Shown here: positions 17,103 through 25,035 of the stretch, in pieces
Position numbering within the stretch: position 1 is the first letter of the stretch
Layout of the letters: the number at the start of each line of letters is the position of its first letter
NCBI RefSeq assembly: GCF_022352215.1
Contig: NZ_JAKRWF010000002.1
Coordinates: 744,001 to 808,000 of the forward strand
Length of the DNA: 64,000 nucleotides
Direction of reading: 5' to 3'
Source of the DNA: Flavihumibacter cheonanensis
Lineage (GTDB): Bacteria; Bacteroidota; Bacteroidia; Chitinophagales; Chitinophagaceae
Translations under genes and position numbers: made by a program
The notes under the pieces: model-generated
What the model saw: only the letters and a program-made list of their open reading frames with translations
The model's database searches: none
What the model was told of the DNA's origin: nothing

Positions 17103-18082
17103 ATGGAGCTTCCGCCATATCACCCCTTCCGGTATTTGATGCAATGGCATCGGGTATTTCTTTTATTCCCGGCGAAGGCAACCGACTGACAGCTACCGAA
17201 CCAGCATATAATAACCTGATTGATCCTAAGCTAATCAGACGGATGAGCCGTGTTATCAGGATGGGGGTAGCTACCGCAATGGATGCCCTCCGTCAGGCTG
17301 ATGTATCCAATCCCGATGCCATCATAACCGGCACTGCCTATGGCTGCCTGGAAGACACGGGTATTTTTTTGAAACGACTGGTTGAAAACGGAGAGGAAAT
17401 GCTGACGCCTACAGCGTTTATACAGTCTACGCATAATACAGTAGGCGCGCAGGTGGCATTGTTGCTGAAATGCCATGCCTATAATAACACCTATGTTCAA
17501 CGTGCGCAATCATTTGAACGATCGCTCCAGGATGCACGGTTATGGTTAACCGAACATCCGGGTTCATCGGTTTTGGTTGGTGCCGCAGACGAACTGACCG
17601 ATTACAGTTACGGGCTCCTGGAACGATTTGGCCTGTATCGTCACCAGGCGGGAGGAGAAGGTGCTGCCTATTATCTGGTAACGGATACCGCGTCAGAGAA
17701 AAGCTGGGCCAGGGTTGATCGGGTTTATACACTATTTGATCCTGGTCCTCAAGAGCTTCAGGAACTAGCTACAACTTTGGAGCAAGAGGCATCCGGACAA
17801 ATTGATGTATTGCTATCCGGGGAGGAAGAGATGGATTATAACGCGGATCAATATGCGAAAGTTTCATCTATATTGGGAGGAGGTCTGTCTGTAATTCGTT
17901 ATAAAAAATATTGTGGGGTCTATCCTACCGCCACTGCATTTGCAACCTGGCTGGCAGCCTGGTGGTTGAAAGCTGGCAAAGTGGAAGTTGAAGGATGGCA
18001 GCTTCTTTCGCCCAGGAGGATACTTGTTTACCAGGCAGATCCATCCGGTTATCATTCATTTATTTTACTGTCCGCATGCTGA
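17093..18082 (+). CDS. chain-length-factor-like ketosynthase homologue (ApeC-like)
   Basis: A 329-residue thiolase-fold protein related to ketosynthases but without the Cys nucleophile: the segment at the expected site reads NNTYVQRAQSFERSLQDA, and no catalytic His motifs follow. This loss is typical for chain length factors, which pair with an active ketosynthase and shape its pocket. The gene overlaps the ApeO-like ketosynthase by 10 bases and the deacetylase by 7. ATG 17093 is chosen because MYINGASAISPLP is a normal thiolase N-terminus. Confidence 0.8.
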   Translation: MYINGASAISPLPVFDAMASGISFIPGEGNRLTATEPAYNNLIDPKLIRRMSRVIRMGVATAMDALRQADVSNPDAIITGTAYGCLEDTGIFLKRLVENGEEMLTPTAFIQSTHNTVGAQVALLLKCHAYNNTYVQRAQSFERSLQDARLWLTEHPGSSVLVGAADELTDYSYGLLERFGLYRHQAGGEGAAYYLVTDTASEKSWARVDRVYTLFDPGPQELQELATTLEQEASGQIDVLLSGEEEMDYNADQYAKVSSILGGGLSVIRYKKYCGVYPTATAFATWLAAWWLKAGKVEVEGWQLLSPRRILVYQADPSGYHSFILLSAC

Positions 18083-18837
18083 CCTTTAAAAGAAGTTCGG
18101 CACTGGTGTTACTTGCCTTGTTAGCGATTTGGTTAATCGGGCTACCGGTATGGGTAGGGGTTGTAGTAATATTTGTCTATATAGGCGGGTTGGTTTGGGG
18201 CAGTATCCGGATATCTTCACAATTCTACATGCCGGCAATTTGCAGTGGAAAAACTGAAGGCAGGCAAATTGCTATCAGTTTTGATGACGGTCCGTTGCCG
18301 GAGTATACAGCAGCTATTCTGGATAGCCTGGCTGTCGCCAATGTGCCAGCCTGTTTTTTCTGTATCGGAAAAAGGGTGGAACAGTATCCCGATCTGGCCA
18401 GTAGGATCGTGGAACAGGGGCATACCATCGGGAATCACAGTTACAGCCATCATGCCTTGTTTGATCTGTATTCGTCGGCACGCATGAAGGAAGAACTGGA
18501 GCAAACCAACAGGCTGATTTACGCTGCCACGAAAAGCAAGCCAGCCTATTTTCGTCCGCCTTATGGAGTAACCAATCCTAATCTTGCGAAGGCAGTAAAA
18601 AAAACGGGTATGACAACCATTGGCTGGAATATCCGGTCTTTGGATACGGTAGCGAAAGATGAGAAGAAATTATTGGAAAAATTGTGGAAGGAACTTAGGC
18701 CGGGTGCCATCCTATTGTTTCACGATACCATGGCAATAACTGCAGCGATTCTTCCGGAATTTCTACAGGGTGTAAGAGCAAGGGGTTATGAAATTGTACC
18801 AATTGATCAACTGATTAACGAAGATGTGTATGCGTAA
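18076..18837 (+). CDS. membrane-anchored polysaccharide deacetylase-like protein (NodB domain)
   Basis: A 253-residue protein with two hydrophobic segments at the N-terminus (about residues 8-45), followed by a NodB domain. The motifs are intact: SFDDGP with the metal-binding Asp, HSYSHH with both His residues, RPPYG, and a late LLFHDT. It should remove acetyl groups from a sugar at the membrane. Its place in the pigment cluster suggests it treats a glycan or glycolipid acceptor, but it might also act on an acetylated pigment intermediate. It overlaps the genes on both sides. Confidence 0.82.
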   Translation: MLTFKRSSALVLLALLAIWLIGLPVWVGVVVIFVYIGGLVWGSIRISSQFYMPAICSGKTEGRQIAISFDDGPLPEYTAAILDSLAVANVPACFFCIGKRVEQYPDLASRIVEQGHTIGNHSYSHHALFDLYSSARMKEELEQTNRLIYAATKSKPAYFRPPYGVTNPNLAKAVKKTGMTTIGWNIRSLDTVAKDEKKLLEKLWKELRPGAILLFHDTMAITAAILPEFLQGVRARGYEIVPIDQLINEDVYA

Positions 18838-19462
18838 ATTAATTCTATTCATACTGGTTGTCACAGCAACTACGGTGAATGCTCAGCATAAAGGGTATAC
18901 AGCCATACCGGATCTTGGATCGTTTAAATCCGCTTTTTCGGCTAAGTCGGCCCAGGTAAATTCGATCCAGGCTGATTTCACGCAGGAGAAAAATCTGAGT
19001 CTTCTGGCAGAAAAAATTATTTCGAAGGGTAAATTCTGGTTTCGAAAGGAAACGCAGGTACGCATGGAATACCAACATCCTTTTCAATACCTGATGATTA
19101 TAAATGGTAAGAATATTTATATTAAAGACGGGCAAAAGGAAAACAAAGTGTCAGCCCGTTCCAATAAGCTATTTCAGAAAATCAATCAATTAACAATTGA
19201 TTGTGTGCAGGGTACGGTTTTTACGAATCCTGATTTCAATGTGAAGGCATTCGAAAACAAATCGCAGTACCTGGTGGAAATGGTTCCCGTAACCAGGGAT
19301 ATGCAGGATTTTTTTTCAACCATATTGGTAACGATTGATCGGAAAGATTACTCGGTGGCCAGTATCAATATGATAGAAAAGGGGGGCGATAATACCCTGA
19401 TCAGTTTTCAGAACAAGGTAATCAACCAGGTGATCCCCGATGCGGTTTTTCAGTACAAATAA
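18824..19462 (+). CDS. LolA-like outer-membrane lipoprotein carrier
   Basis: A 212-residue secreted protein of the LolA/LppX fold: signal peptide up to VNAQ, then QADFTQEKNLSLLAEKIISKGKFWF, a hallmark of this family. It binds acyl chains in the periplasm. LolA-like proteins are regular members of aryl polyene clusters (ApeL), where they are thought to move the hydrophobic product across the periplasm; that is inferred here. An alternative ATG is at 18830. It overlaps the deacetylase and the next lipoprotein gene. Confidence 0.85.
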   Translation: MCMRKLILFILVVTATTVNAQHKGYTAIPDLGSFKSAFSAKSAQVNSIQADFTQEKNLSLLAEKIISKGKFWFRKETQVRMEYQHPFQYLMIINGKNIYIKDGQKENKVSARSNKLFQKINQLTIDCVQGTVFTNPDFNVKAFENKSQYLVEMVPVTRDMQDFFSTILVTIDRKDYSVASINMIEKGGDNTLISFQNKVINQVIPDAVFQYK

Positions 19463-20075
19463 GTTGTTTTTGCTGATAATGCTTGTAACGGTCATGAGTA
19501 GTTGCCGTTCAATCTACAACAGTTATACGCCAGTTTCTGCGAAAGAGAATTGTTTGATGGAACTGGGTCCCCATTTCCAGAACGAGTTATACAAAGCGCA
19601 GGTAGACATCACCGGTAGATCACTGGGTGGATTATTACTGATTAAAAAGATGCCGGATACTTCCACCAGGATCGTTTTTTCTACAGAAATGGGTGTGAAG
19701 TTTTTTGATTTTGAATTCAGGGAAAATGGTGAATTTAAAGTCGTTGCTATCCTCAAAAAATTAAACAGAAAACCTGTGATATCCGCATTGCGACAGGATT
19801 TTGAAATCCTGCTTATGCAGGAGAGGGGAAAAATACCCGAAAGAATCCTTGAACACGGAAACTATCTTTATCACGGATATTCAAAAGGCAAAAAACAGGC
19901 CTGGTATTTGACGGATAAAAATTGTCAACATTTGGTAGGTGCAGAGTTATCTTCTACAAGAAAACCATTAGTGCGATTGAATTATTTCTACCGGGGTATT
20001 GGCAATCCGGACTCAATACAGATAAGACATCTGAATTTTTCATTCAATATAGCACTCAAAAAACTCGAGCGATGA
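19440..20075 (+). CDS. lipoprotein of the pigment cluster, function unknown
   Basis: A 211-residue predicted lipoprotein with lipobox Cys22 (MSSC). The mature part is beta-rich, with LYKAQVDITGRSLGGLLLIKK and MGVKFFDFEFRENGEF. By place (directly after the LolA-like gene, 23-base overlap) it could be the outer-membrane receptor that pairs with it, in the way LolB pairs with LolA or a DUF3261 lipoprotein pairs with the carrier in E. coli-type aryl polyene clusters. This is positional reasoning. Confidence 0.65.
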   Translation: MRFFSTNKLFLLIMLVTVMSSCRSIYNSYTPVSAKENCLMELGPHFQNELYKAQVDITGRSLGGLLLIKKMPDTSTRIVFSTEMGVKFFDFEFRENGEFKVVAILKKLNRKPVISALRQDFEILLMQERGKIPERILEHGNYLYHGYSKGKKQAWYLTDKNCQHLVGAELSSTRKPLVRLNYFYRGIGNPDSIQIRHLNFSFNIALKKLER

Positions 20076-20455
20076 TACTCACAGGTGAATTTTTCACCAT
20101 ACATGCTCTGGAAAAAGGGGATGGGATGGTTAAAGCCGGACTATTATGGAATGCAACACATCCCATTTTTCAGGGTCATTTTCCCGGGCAGCCGGTAGTG
20201 CCAGGTGTATGTATGATTCAACTGGTTCAGGAGATACTGCAACAGGCACTCGAAAAACCGGTGGAACTGGTGTCCAGTTCGCAGGTAAAATTTTTACATG
20301 TGATTGATCCAGGTCAATTCCCGGCTACGGATCTGCTGCTTCAATACAGTGTAACTGAAAATGGAACTTACACAGTAAATTCAACCCTGATGAAAGAAAA
20401 CACCAATTTTATGAAGATGAATGCGGTGTTTAACGCTCCGGTGTTAAGCAAATAA
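20072..20455 (+). CDS. 3-hydroxyacyl-ACP dehydratase, hot-dog fold (ApeI/FabZ-like)
   Basis: A 127-residue hot-dog protein with His36 in GHFPGQPVVPGVCMIQ, the catalytic motif of FabZ/FabA-type dehydratases. It should remove water from the 3-hydroxyacyl intermediate to leave the double bond of each polyene unit. ATG 20072 overlaps the lipoprotein stop (ATGA), so the last enzyme of the pathway is translationally coupled to the transport genes. The other dehydratase-like protein at 9917-10348 lacks this His. Confidence 0.85.
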   Translation: MILTGEFFTIHALEKGDGMVKAGLLWNATHPIFQGHFPGQPVVPGVCMIQLVQEILQQALEKPVELVSSSQVKFLHVIDPGQFPATDLLLQYSVTENGTYTVNSTLMKENTNFMKMNAVFNAPVLSK

Positions 20456-20477
20456 TCGGCCATTGGAAAAGCTTCCC

Positions 20478-20485
20478 TAAATTTG
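20478..20485 (+). promoter_or_regulatory. -7 box (TAAATTTG) before the 72-residue protein
   Basis: TAAATTTG fits TAnnTTTG and lies 15 bases before the ATG at 20500. No TTG stands 19 bases upstream. If real, it gives the small membrane protein a transcript separate from the pigment cluster. Confidence 0.4.
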
Positions 20486-20499
20486 CTAAAATTTGTGTT

Positions 20500-20718
20500 A
20501 TGCGATTGGTGAGATGGATAATGATACTCTACTTGGTGGTAGTGCTTTCCAATGTAGCTGAAGCACAGTGCTCTATTTGTACAAAAACAGCCCAGCAAAT
20601 GGGCGAAAAGCCAGCTAAAGCTCTTAACTCCGGGATCATTTACCTGGCTGCTACCCCTCTTGCACTGATGGGTTTCATTGGTTATCGTTGGTGGAAATCC
20701 AATCGTGATATGTTCTGA
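20500..20718 (+). CDS. small secreted/membrane CxxC protein, function unknown
   Basis: A 72-residue protein with a signal peptide (to AEAQ), a CSIC pair right after the cleavage site, a stretch KTAQQMGEKPAKALNSGIIY, then one membrane helix and a basic end (RWWKSNRD). The pattern of a mature N-terminal CxxC followed by a single helix resembles small conserved hypothetical proteins I recall from other Bacteroidota. The Cys pair might bind metal or a thiol partner. It could belong to the pigment cluster or be independent. Confidence 0.65.
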   Translation: MRLVRWIMILYLVVVLSNVAEAQCSICTKTAQQMGEKPAKALNSGIIYLAATPLALMGFIGYRWWKSNRDMF

Positions 20719-20721
20719 TAC

Positions 20722-20876
20722 TTGCGTCATCTTCCTTTCCTCCGTCTTCCATTCCCCCTTTCTTCCCTGCCTCCCGCCCCCTCCCTCTACTGCTCCCGCG
20801 ATTCCTTTCCCATACCTCCCCCTTCCTTTCTCCTTTCTTCCTTGCCTCCTTTGTCTCCTTGTTTCCTTAATTTTAG
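20722..20876 (+). repeat. polypyrimidine tract (C/T-rich low complexity)
   Basis: About 150 bases of the plus strand are nearly all C and T, with repeated CCTTTC, CTTCC and CCTCCC units. It lies between the small CxxC protein and the metalloprotease start. Both strands stay open in several frames only because of the base bias, so I do not read a protein in it. Confidence 0.8.
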
Positions 20877-20892
20877 TAAAACACACACCCTC

Positions 20893-23292
20893 ATGCGCAT
20901 TTTTTTGCTGCTGCTGATTCCATTGTTTTCATTGGGACAGGCTCTTCCCTCCATCGAAGAAAAAACAAAAGGTCTTGACAAAGCCGCAGGGTTTATCCCC
21001 TTTTATATAGATAAAGACAATGGAAAAATCTGGCTGGAAATAACGGAACGAGATCAGGAAATTCTTTACTGCGTTTCGTTACCAGCCGGATTGGGATCCA
21101 ATGATATCGGGCTGGATCGTGGGCTGCTTGGTTCTCAGCATCTAATCCGTTTTAAGCGGAATGGGAAAAAATTGTTTTTATATCAACCCAACTATGACTA
21201 CCGTGCAACTAGTAAAGATGCGCTGGAACGAAAAGCGGTAGAAGAATCCTTTGCTTCATCAATCGTATGGGGCTTCCCTATAGAAGCAGCAACAGGCAAT
21301 ACCTACCTGGTGGATGCTACTGATTTTCTGTTACGGGATGCCATGAAAGCAGGTACCCGTATACGCTCTGCCAAACAGGGAACATTTATTACAGATAAAA
21401 CCCGGAGCGGTATTTTTTTCGAAGCGGTAAAGAACTTTCCGAAAAACACAGAACTGGAAGCAACTGTAACACTCGTTAATAATGATGGTGAAGTGGGATC
21501 CCATGTGCGGTCTGTAGCTGCCAACCCGGATGCCATAACCCTTCGCATGCATCATTCTTTTGTTGAATTGCCGGATGAAGGTTACAAGCCAAGAGCCTTT
21601 GATCCGCGTGCAGGTTATTTTCCGATTTCCTATTATGATTACAGTTCTCCTGTTTCGGAACCCATTGAAAAATACTTTATCAGGCGACACCGTCTGCAAA
21701 AAAAGAATCCCAAAGCAGCCATCAGTGAGCCCGTAAAGCCAATCGTTTATTACCTGGATAATGGCACACCCGAACCAATCCGCTCCGCATTACTGGATGG
21801 TGCCCGCTGGTGGAATGAAGCTTTTGAGGCAGCCGGATTCAAAAATGCATTCCGGGTGGAACTGCTTCCGGAAGGTGCAGACCCTATGGATCTCCGTTAT
21901 AACATGATCAATTGGGTGCATCGTTCTACCCGCGGCTGGAGTTATGGCGCATCGGTTACGGATCCCCGTACGGGAGAAATTATCAAAGGCAATGTTACCC
22001 TAGGTTCGTTGAGGGTCCGACAGGATTATCTGATTGCCCAGGGATTGCTGGCTCCTTTTGAAAAGGGAGCACCTGCTGATGATAAAATGTTGTCAATGGC
22101 ACTGGCCAGATTAAGACAATTAGCGGCGCATGAAGTGGGACATACACTGGGAATCATGCACAACTATGCCTCCAGTGTCAACAACAGGGCCAGTGTGATG
22201 GATTACCCACATCCGCTCATCCGGTTAACTGCCAAAGGTACGATTGACATGAGTGAAGTCTATGATACCAAAATTGGCGAATGGGATAAGCTTGCTATCG
22301 CTTATGGATATTCGCAGTTTGCAGATAATACCAATGAAAATACAGCCCTTGATAAAATTTTACGGGATGGTTCAGCAAAAGGACTGCTGTTCATCGCCGA
22401 CCGCGATGCCAGAGCACCCGGTGGTTCGCATCCGCAGGCGCATTTGTGGGATAATGGAACCGATGCTGTAACTGAACTGAATGAAGTGATGAAGGTCAGG
22501 GCAAAAGCACTGGATGCATTTGGATCCAATTCCATCCAAAATGGTACTCCCATGGCCATGCTGGAAGATGTTTTGGTACCGGTATATTTTTATCATCGGT
22601 ACCAGGTGGAGGCTGCCACCAAATTGCTGGGGGGTGTTTATTATAGTTATGCTGTTAAAGGGGATGGTTCTCCGGCCATGAAGATGGTAACAAAAGAAGA
22701 GCAACTAAAAGCACTGGATGCCATCGCGCAAACCATTGATCCTGCAGCACTGAGAATACCTGATAAGATTTTGCAATTGATTCCACCAAGGCCGGCGGGG
22801 TATAGTGCCTCGCGCGAATTATTTACCAAGCGAAGTGGACTAAATTTCGATCCGCTCGCACCTGCAGAAACGGCGGCTGATCTGCCATTTTCATTTCTTT
22901 TTCATCCGGATCGCATCAATCGAATGGAAATCCAGGGACAACAGGGAGGACTTTCCGCAGGAGAAATGGCAACGAAATTAATTGAGCTAACGTTCAAGGC
23001 TAACCGCAGATCTGGAATAGAGGCAATGATCCAGCAACAAACAGAACAGGTATTACTTACCTACCTGCTAAACTGGTCGGTCAATGAATCCTTATCCATT
23101 CCGGCGCGAGCCCGGGGTGCTGCAGTAGTCAGGGACTTAAAAGAATGGCTGGAATCTTCCTTAAAAAACACAACGGATCCGTCTTTAAAAGCCCATTATA
23201 ATTACACACTGGAACGAATGAAAGCCCCGGATAAAGCAAAACCTACGCAGCATGCGGTGATACCTCCCGGGGCACCTATAGGATGCGAATGA
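20893..23292 (+). CDS. secreted zinc-dependent metalloprotease (metzincin, DUF5117/DUF5118 type)
   Basis: A 799-residue protein with a signal peptide (MRIFLLLLIPLFSLGQA). The metzincin site is complete at residues 413-423: HEVGHTLGIMH, with three His ligands and the catalytic Glu, and a Met-turn SVMDYP follows. The large N-terminal half and C-terminal domain match the Bacteroidota family of secreted metalloproteases with DUF5117/DUF5118. I start at ATG 20893, where the signal peptide begins; the longer frame from 20722 would translate the polypyrimidine tract. It is followed by a heptamer repeat and convergent meaB. Confidence 0.88.
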   Translation: MRIFLLLLIPLFSLGQALPSIEEKTKGLDKAAGFIPFYIDKDNGKIWLEITERDQEILYCVSLPAGLGSNDIGLDRGLLGSQHLIRFKRNGKKLFLYQPNYDYRATSKDALERKAVEESFASSIVWGFPIEAATGNTYLVDATDFLLRDAMKAGTRIRSAKQGTFITDKTRSGIFFEAVKNFPKNTELEATVTLVNNDGEVGSHVRSVAANPDAITLRMHHSFVELPDEGYKPRAFDPRAGYFPISYYDYSSPVSEPIEKYFIRRHRLQKKNPKAAISEPVKPIVYYLDNGTPEPIRSALLDGARWWNEAFEAAGFKNAFRVELLPEGADPMDLRYNMINWVHRSTRGWSYGASVTDPRTGEIIKGNVTLGSLRVRQDYLIAQGLLAPFEKGAPADDKMLSMALARLRQLAAHEVGHTLGIMHNYASSVNNRASVMDYPHPLIRLTAKGTIDMSEVYDTKIGEWDKLAIAYGYSQFADNTNENTALDKILRDGSAKGLLFIADRDARAPGGSHPQAHLWDNGTDAVTELNEVMKVRAKALDAFGSNSIQNGTPMAMLEDVLVPVYFYHRYQVEAATKLLGGVYYSYAVKGDGSPAMKMVTKEEQLKALDAIAQTIDPAALRIPDKILQLIPPRPAGYSASRELFTKRSGLNFDPLAPAETAADLPFSFLFHPDRINRMEIQGQQGGLSAGEMATKLIELTFKANRRSGIEAMIQQQTEQVLLTYLLNWSVNESLSIPARARGAAVVRDLKEWLESSLKNTTDPSLKAHYNYTLERMKAPDKAKPTQHAVIPPGAPIGCE

Positions 23293-23296
23293 GGAA

Positions 23297-23398
23297 GTGA
23301 AAGGTGAAAGGTGAAAGGTGAAAGAGGGAACCCTCTTGCTTCTCACTTCTCACTTCTCACCTTTCACATACTTTCACCTTTCACTTTTCACCTTTCAC
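23297..23398. repeat. GTGAAAG heptamer inverted array between convergent genes
   Basis: Four perfect tandem copies of GTGAAAG (23297-23324) are followed by a small AGGGAACCCTC hairpin and then by heptamers of the opposite sense (TTCTCAC, CTTTCAC, TTTTCAC) up to 23398. The two halves can fold into a long hairpin. It fills nearly all the space between the convergent metalloprotease and meaB genes and may act as a two-way terminator. Confidence 0.85.
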
Positions 23399-23401
23399 GT
23401 T

Positions 23402-24298
23402 TTAGAATTGCTGCACAAACTGATACAAATTGAACGCATGCCGCCTTTGTAAGTCTTCAATGGCTTCTTTCAGACGTTGTTTATTTACATCTTTCATGCG
23501 GTTGCGTTCTATGAGATGATAGGCTCGTTCAGCAAGTAGCCAGGCACGCTTATCTGGTTCCTTGTGTTTGGCAAGATGTGCTTCGATAGCCTGCAGCCAG
23601 TCGGATATGCCCTGCTTTTGAGATGCAATTGTTTTGATTATTGGTACTTCCGTGGAGTGCCTGCTGAAACTGGGTGCAAGCATGCTGCGGAGATTGCGAA
23701 GGAACAAATCCGCATCCGGCCGGTCTGCTTTATTTACAATAAAAATATCTGCAATTTCCATGAGCCCTGCTTTCATGGTCTGGATTTCATCACCGGCTTC
23801 CGGAACCAATACGACAGTGGTACAATCTGCCAATCCGACTATTTCGATTTCACTTTGTCCTACCCCTACTGTCTCCACCAGTATATAATCAAACGGAGTT
23901 ACTTTCAGCAGTTCGGTGATCTCAATTATATGGGGATGGAGTCCTCCCAATGAACCCCGTGTAGCGAGCGATCGGATAAAAACCGATGGATGATTGTACC
24001 AGCTGCTCATCCGGATCCGGTCACCGAGTACAGCACCCAGATGGAAGGGGGAGGAGGGGTCCACACACAAAACAGCTACTGATTTTTCCTCCTTCACCAG
24101 TGCTCCGATCAGGGCATCCACGAGGGTTGATTTTCCGGCTCCCGGAGGTCCGGTTATTCCTATAATCGGAGTGGTATGGTGCGGTAATGCTTTCAGTAAT
24201 TCTTCATAACCGGGAACTTCATTTTCGATCAGTGAAATGCAGCGTGCAATGCTTTTAATATCGCCGTGTAAAATCTTTGACAAAAGTTGATCCCACAT
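23402..24298 (-). CDS. meaB: MeaB/ArgK-family P-loop GTPase
   Basis: A G3E GTPase that protects and loads cobalamin into methylmalonyl-CoA mutase. The Walker A motif GPPGAGKSTLVDAL, the switch residues in VDPSSPFHLGAVLGDRIRM, ETVGVGQSEIE and NKAD are all present. I start at the ATG at 24298 (MWDQLLSKILHGD); the longer frame to 24529 overlaps the divergent LON gene and has a basic, unlikely N-terminus. Length is 298 residues, near the family norm. No mutase gene is in the window, so its partner must lie elsewhere. Confidence 0.88.
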   Translation of the reverse strand: MWDQLLSKILHGDIKSIARCISLIENEVPGYEELLKALPHHTTPIIGITGPPGAGKSTLVDALIGALVKEEKSVAVLCVDPSSPFHLGAVLGDRIRMSSWYNHPSVFIRSLATRGSLGGLHPHIIEITELLKVTPFDYILVETVGVGQSEIEIVGLADCTTVVLVPEAGDEIQTMKAGLMEIADIFIVNKADRPDADLFLRNLRSMLAPSFSRHSTEVPIIKTIASQKQGISDWLQAIEAHLAKHKEPDKRAWLLAERAYHLIERNRMKDVNKQRLKEAIEDLQRRHAFNLYQFVQQF

Positions 24299-24373
24299 AG
24301 GATGAAGGTAGATAATCTTGCAGAATCCGGGTTTGAATCGCCTTTTGTTCTTAATATTGTTTGCTTTACGCTT

Positions 24374-25018
24374 ATGACCAATTTTGTTCCGATATTTCCC
24401 CTTGGTATCGTGGTGTTTCCGGGTGAACAATTGAACCTCCATATTTTTGAACCTCGCTATAAACAGCTGATCCAGGAATGTGTGGCCGACAATAAATTGT
24501 TTGGCATTCCAACCGTGCTTAATAATCAACTTGGTGAATGGGGAACCCTGGTCAGAGTGAAAAAGGTCAGCAAGTTATACGACAACGGAGAAATGGATAT
24601 TGAAACGGAAGGACTCACCGTTTTTAAAGTGCTGGAAGTGGTGAAATCCATTCCCGATAAACTGTATAGCGGCGCCATCGTTCATTATCCCCAAAACGTA
24701 GAGGGTAGGGGTAATCCCGAGCTGATGCGAAAATTGATCAGCAGTATCCGGGAATTGCATCAGGTTCTTAAACTGGATAAAAAATTTAATAAGCCGGATG
24801 AGCTATTGGTTAGTTATGATGTGGCGCATCATGCCGGACTTTCCGTACAGGAAGAATATGAATTACTCAGTCTGCTGCATGAATTGCAGCGACAGGAATA
24901 CCTAAAGCGCCACCTTGCCAAGGTATTACCGGTACTGGCGGAGATGGAACAGCTCAAGGAAAAAGTTAAACTCAACGGCCATTTTAAAAACCTATCTTCG
25001 CTCGATTTTGAGTTGTAA
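24374..25018 (+). CDS. LON substrate-binding domain protein
   Basis: A 214-residue protein that matches only the N-terminal LON (PUA-like) domain, with FVPIFPLGIVVFPGEQLNLHIFEPRY at the start. There is no ATPase or protease domain, so it is not Lon protease but one of the stand-alone LON-domain proteins of unknown substrate. ATG 24374 is chosen because this FPLG motif begins a few residues in. It reads away from meaB and leads into coaX 17 bases later. Confidence 0.82.
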   Translation: MTNFVPIFPLGIVVFPGEQLNLHIFEPRYKQLIQECVADNKLFGIPTVLNNQLGEWGTLVRVKKVSKLYDNGEMDIETEGLTVFKVLEVVKSIPDKLYSGAIVHYPQNVEGRGNPELMRKLISSIRELHQVLKLDKKFNKPDELLVSYDVAHHAGLSVQEEYELLSLLHELQRQEYLKRHLAKVLPVLAEMEQLKEKVKLNGHFKNLSSLDFEL

Positions 25019-25035
25019 ATCCAGCGAACACCCTT

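Noticed and set aside
3447-20718. Classical complete flexirubin cluster
   Set aside because: No DarA- or DarB-like protein is seen, so only an aryl polyene type pathway is supported within the window.
20368-20886. Minus-strand frame of 172 residues across the polypyrimidine tract
   Set aside because: It is Gly/Arg/Lys-rich because of the base bias and runs over two real genes on the plus strand.
20722-20892. N-terminal extension of the metalloprotease
   Set aside because: It translates the C/T-rich tract; the signal peptide begins at ATG 20893.
24299-24529. N-terminal extension of MeaB
   Set aside because: It overlaps the divergent LON-domain gene, is basic and does not resemble the family; MWDQLLSKIL at 24298 is a normal start.
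24374-25018. Lon protease
   Set aside because: Only the N-terminal LON domain is present; there is no AAA+ or protease domain.
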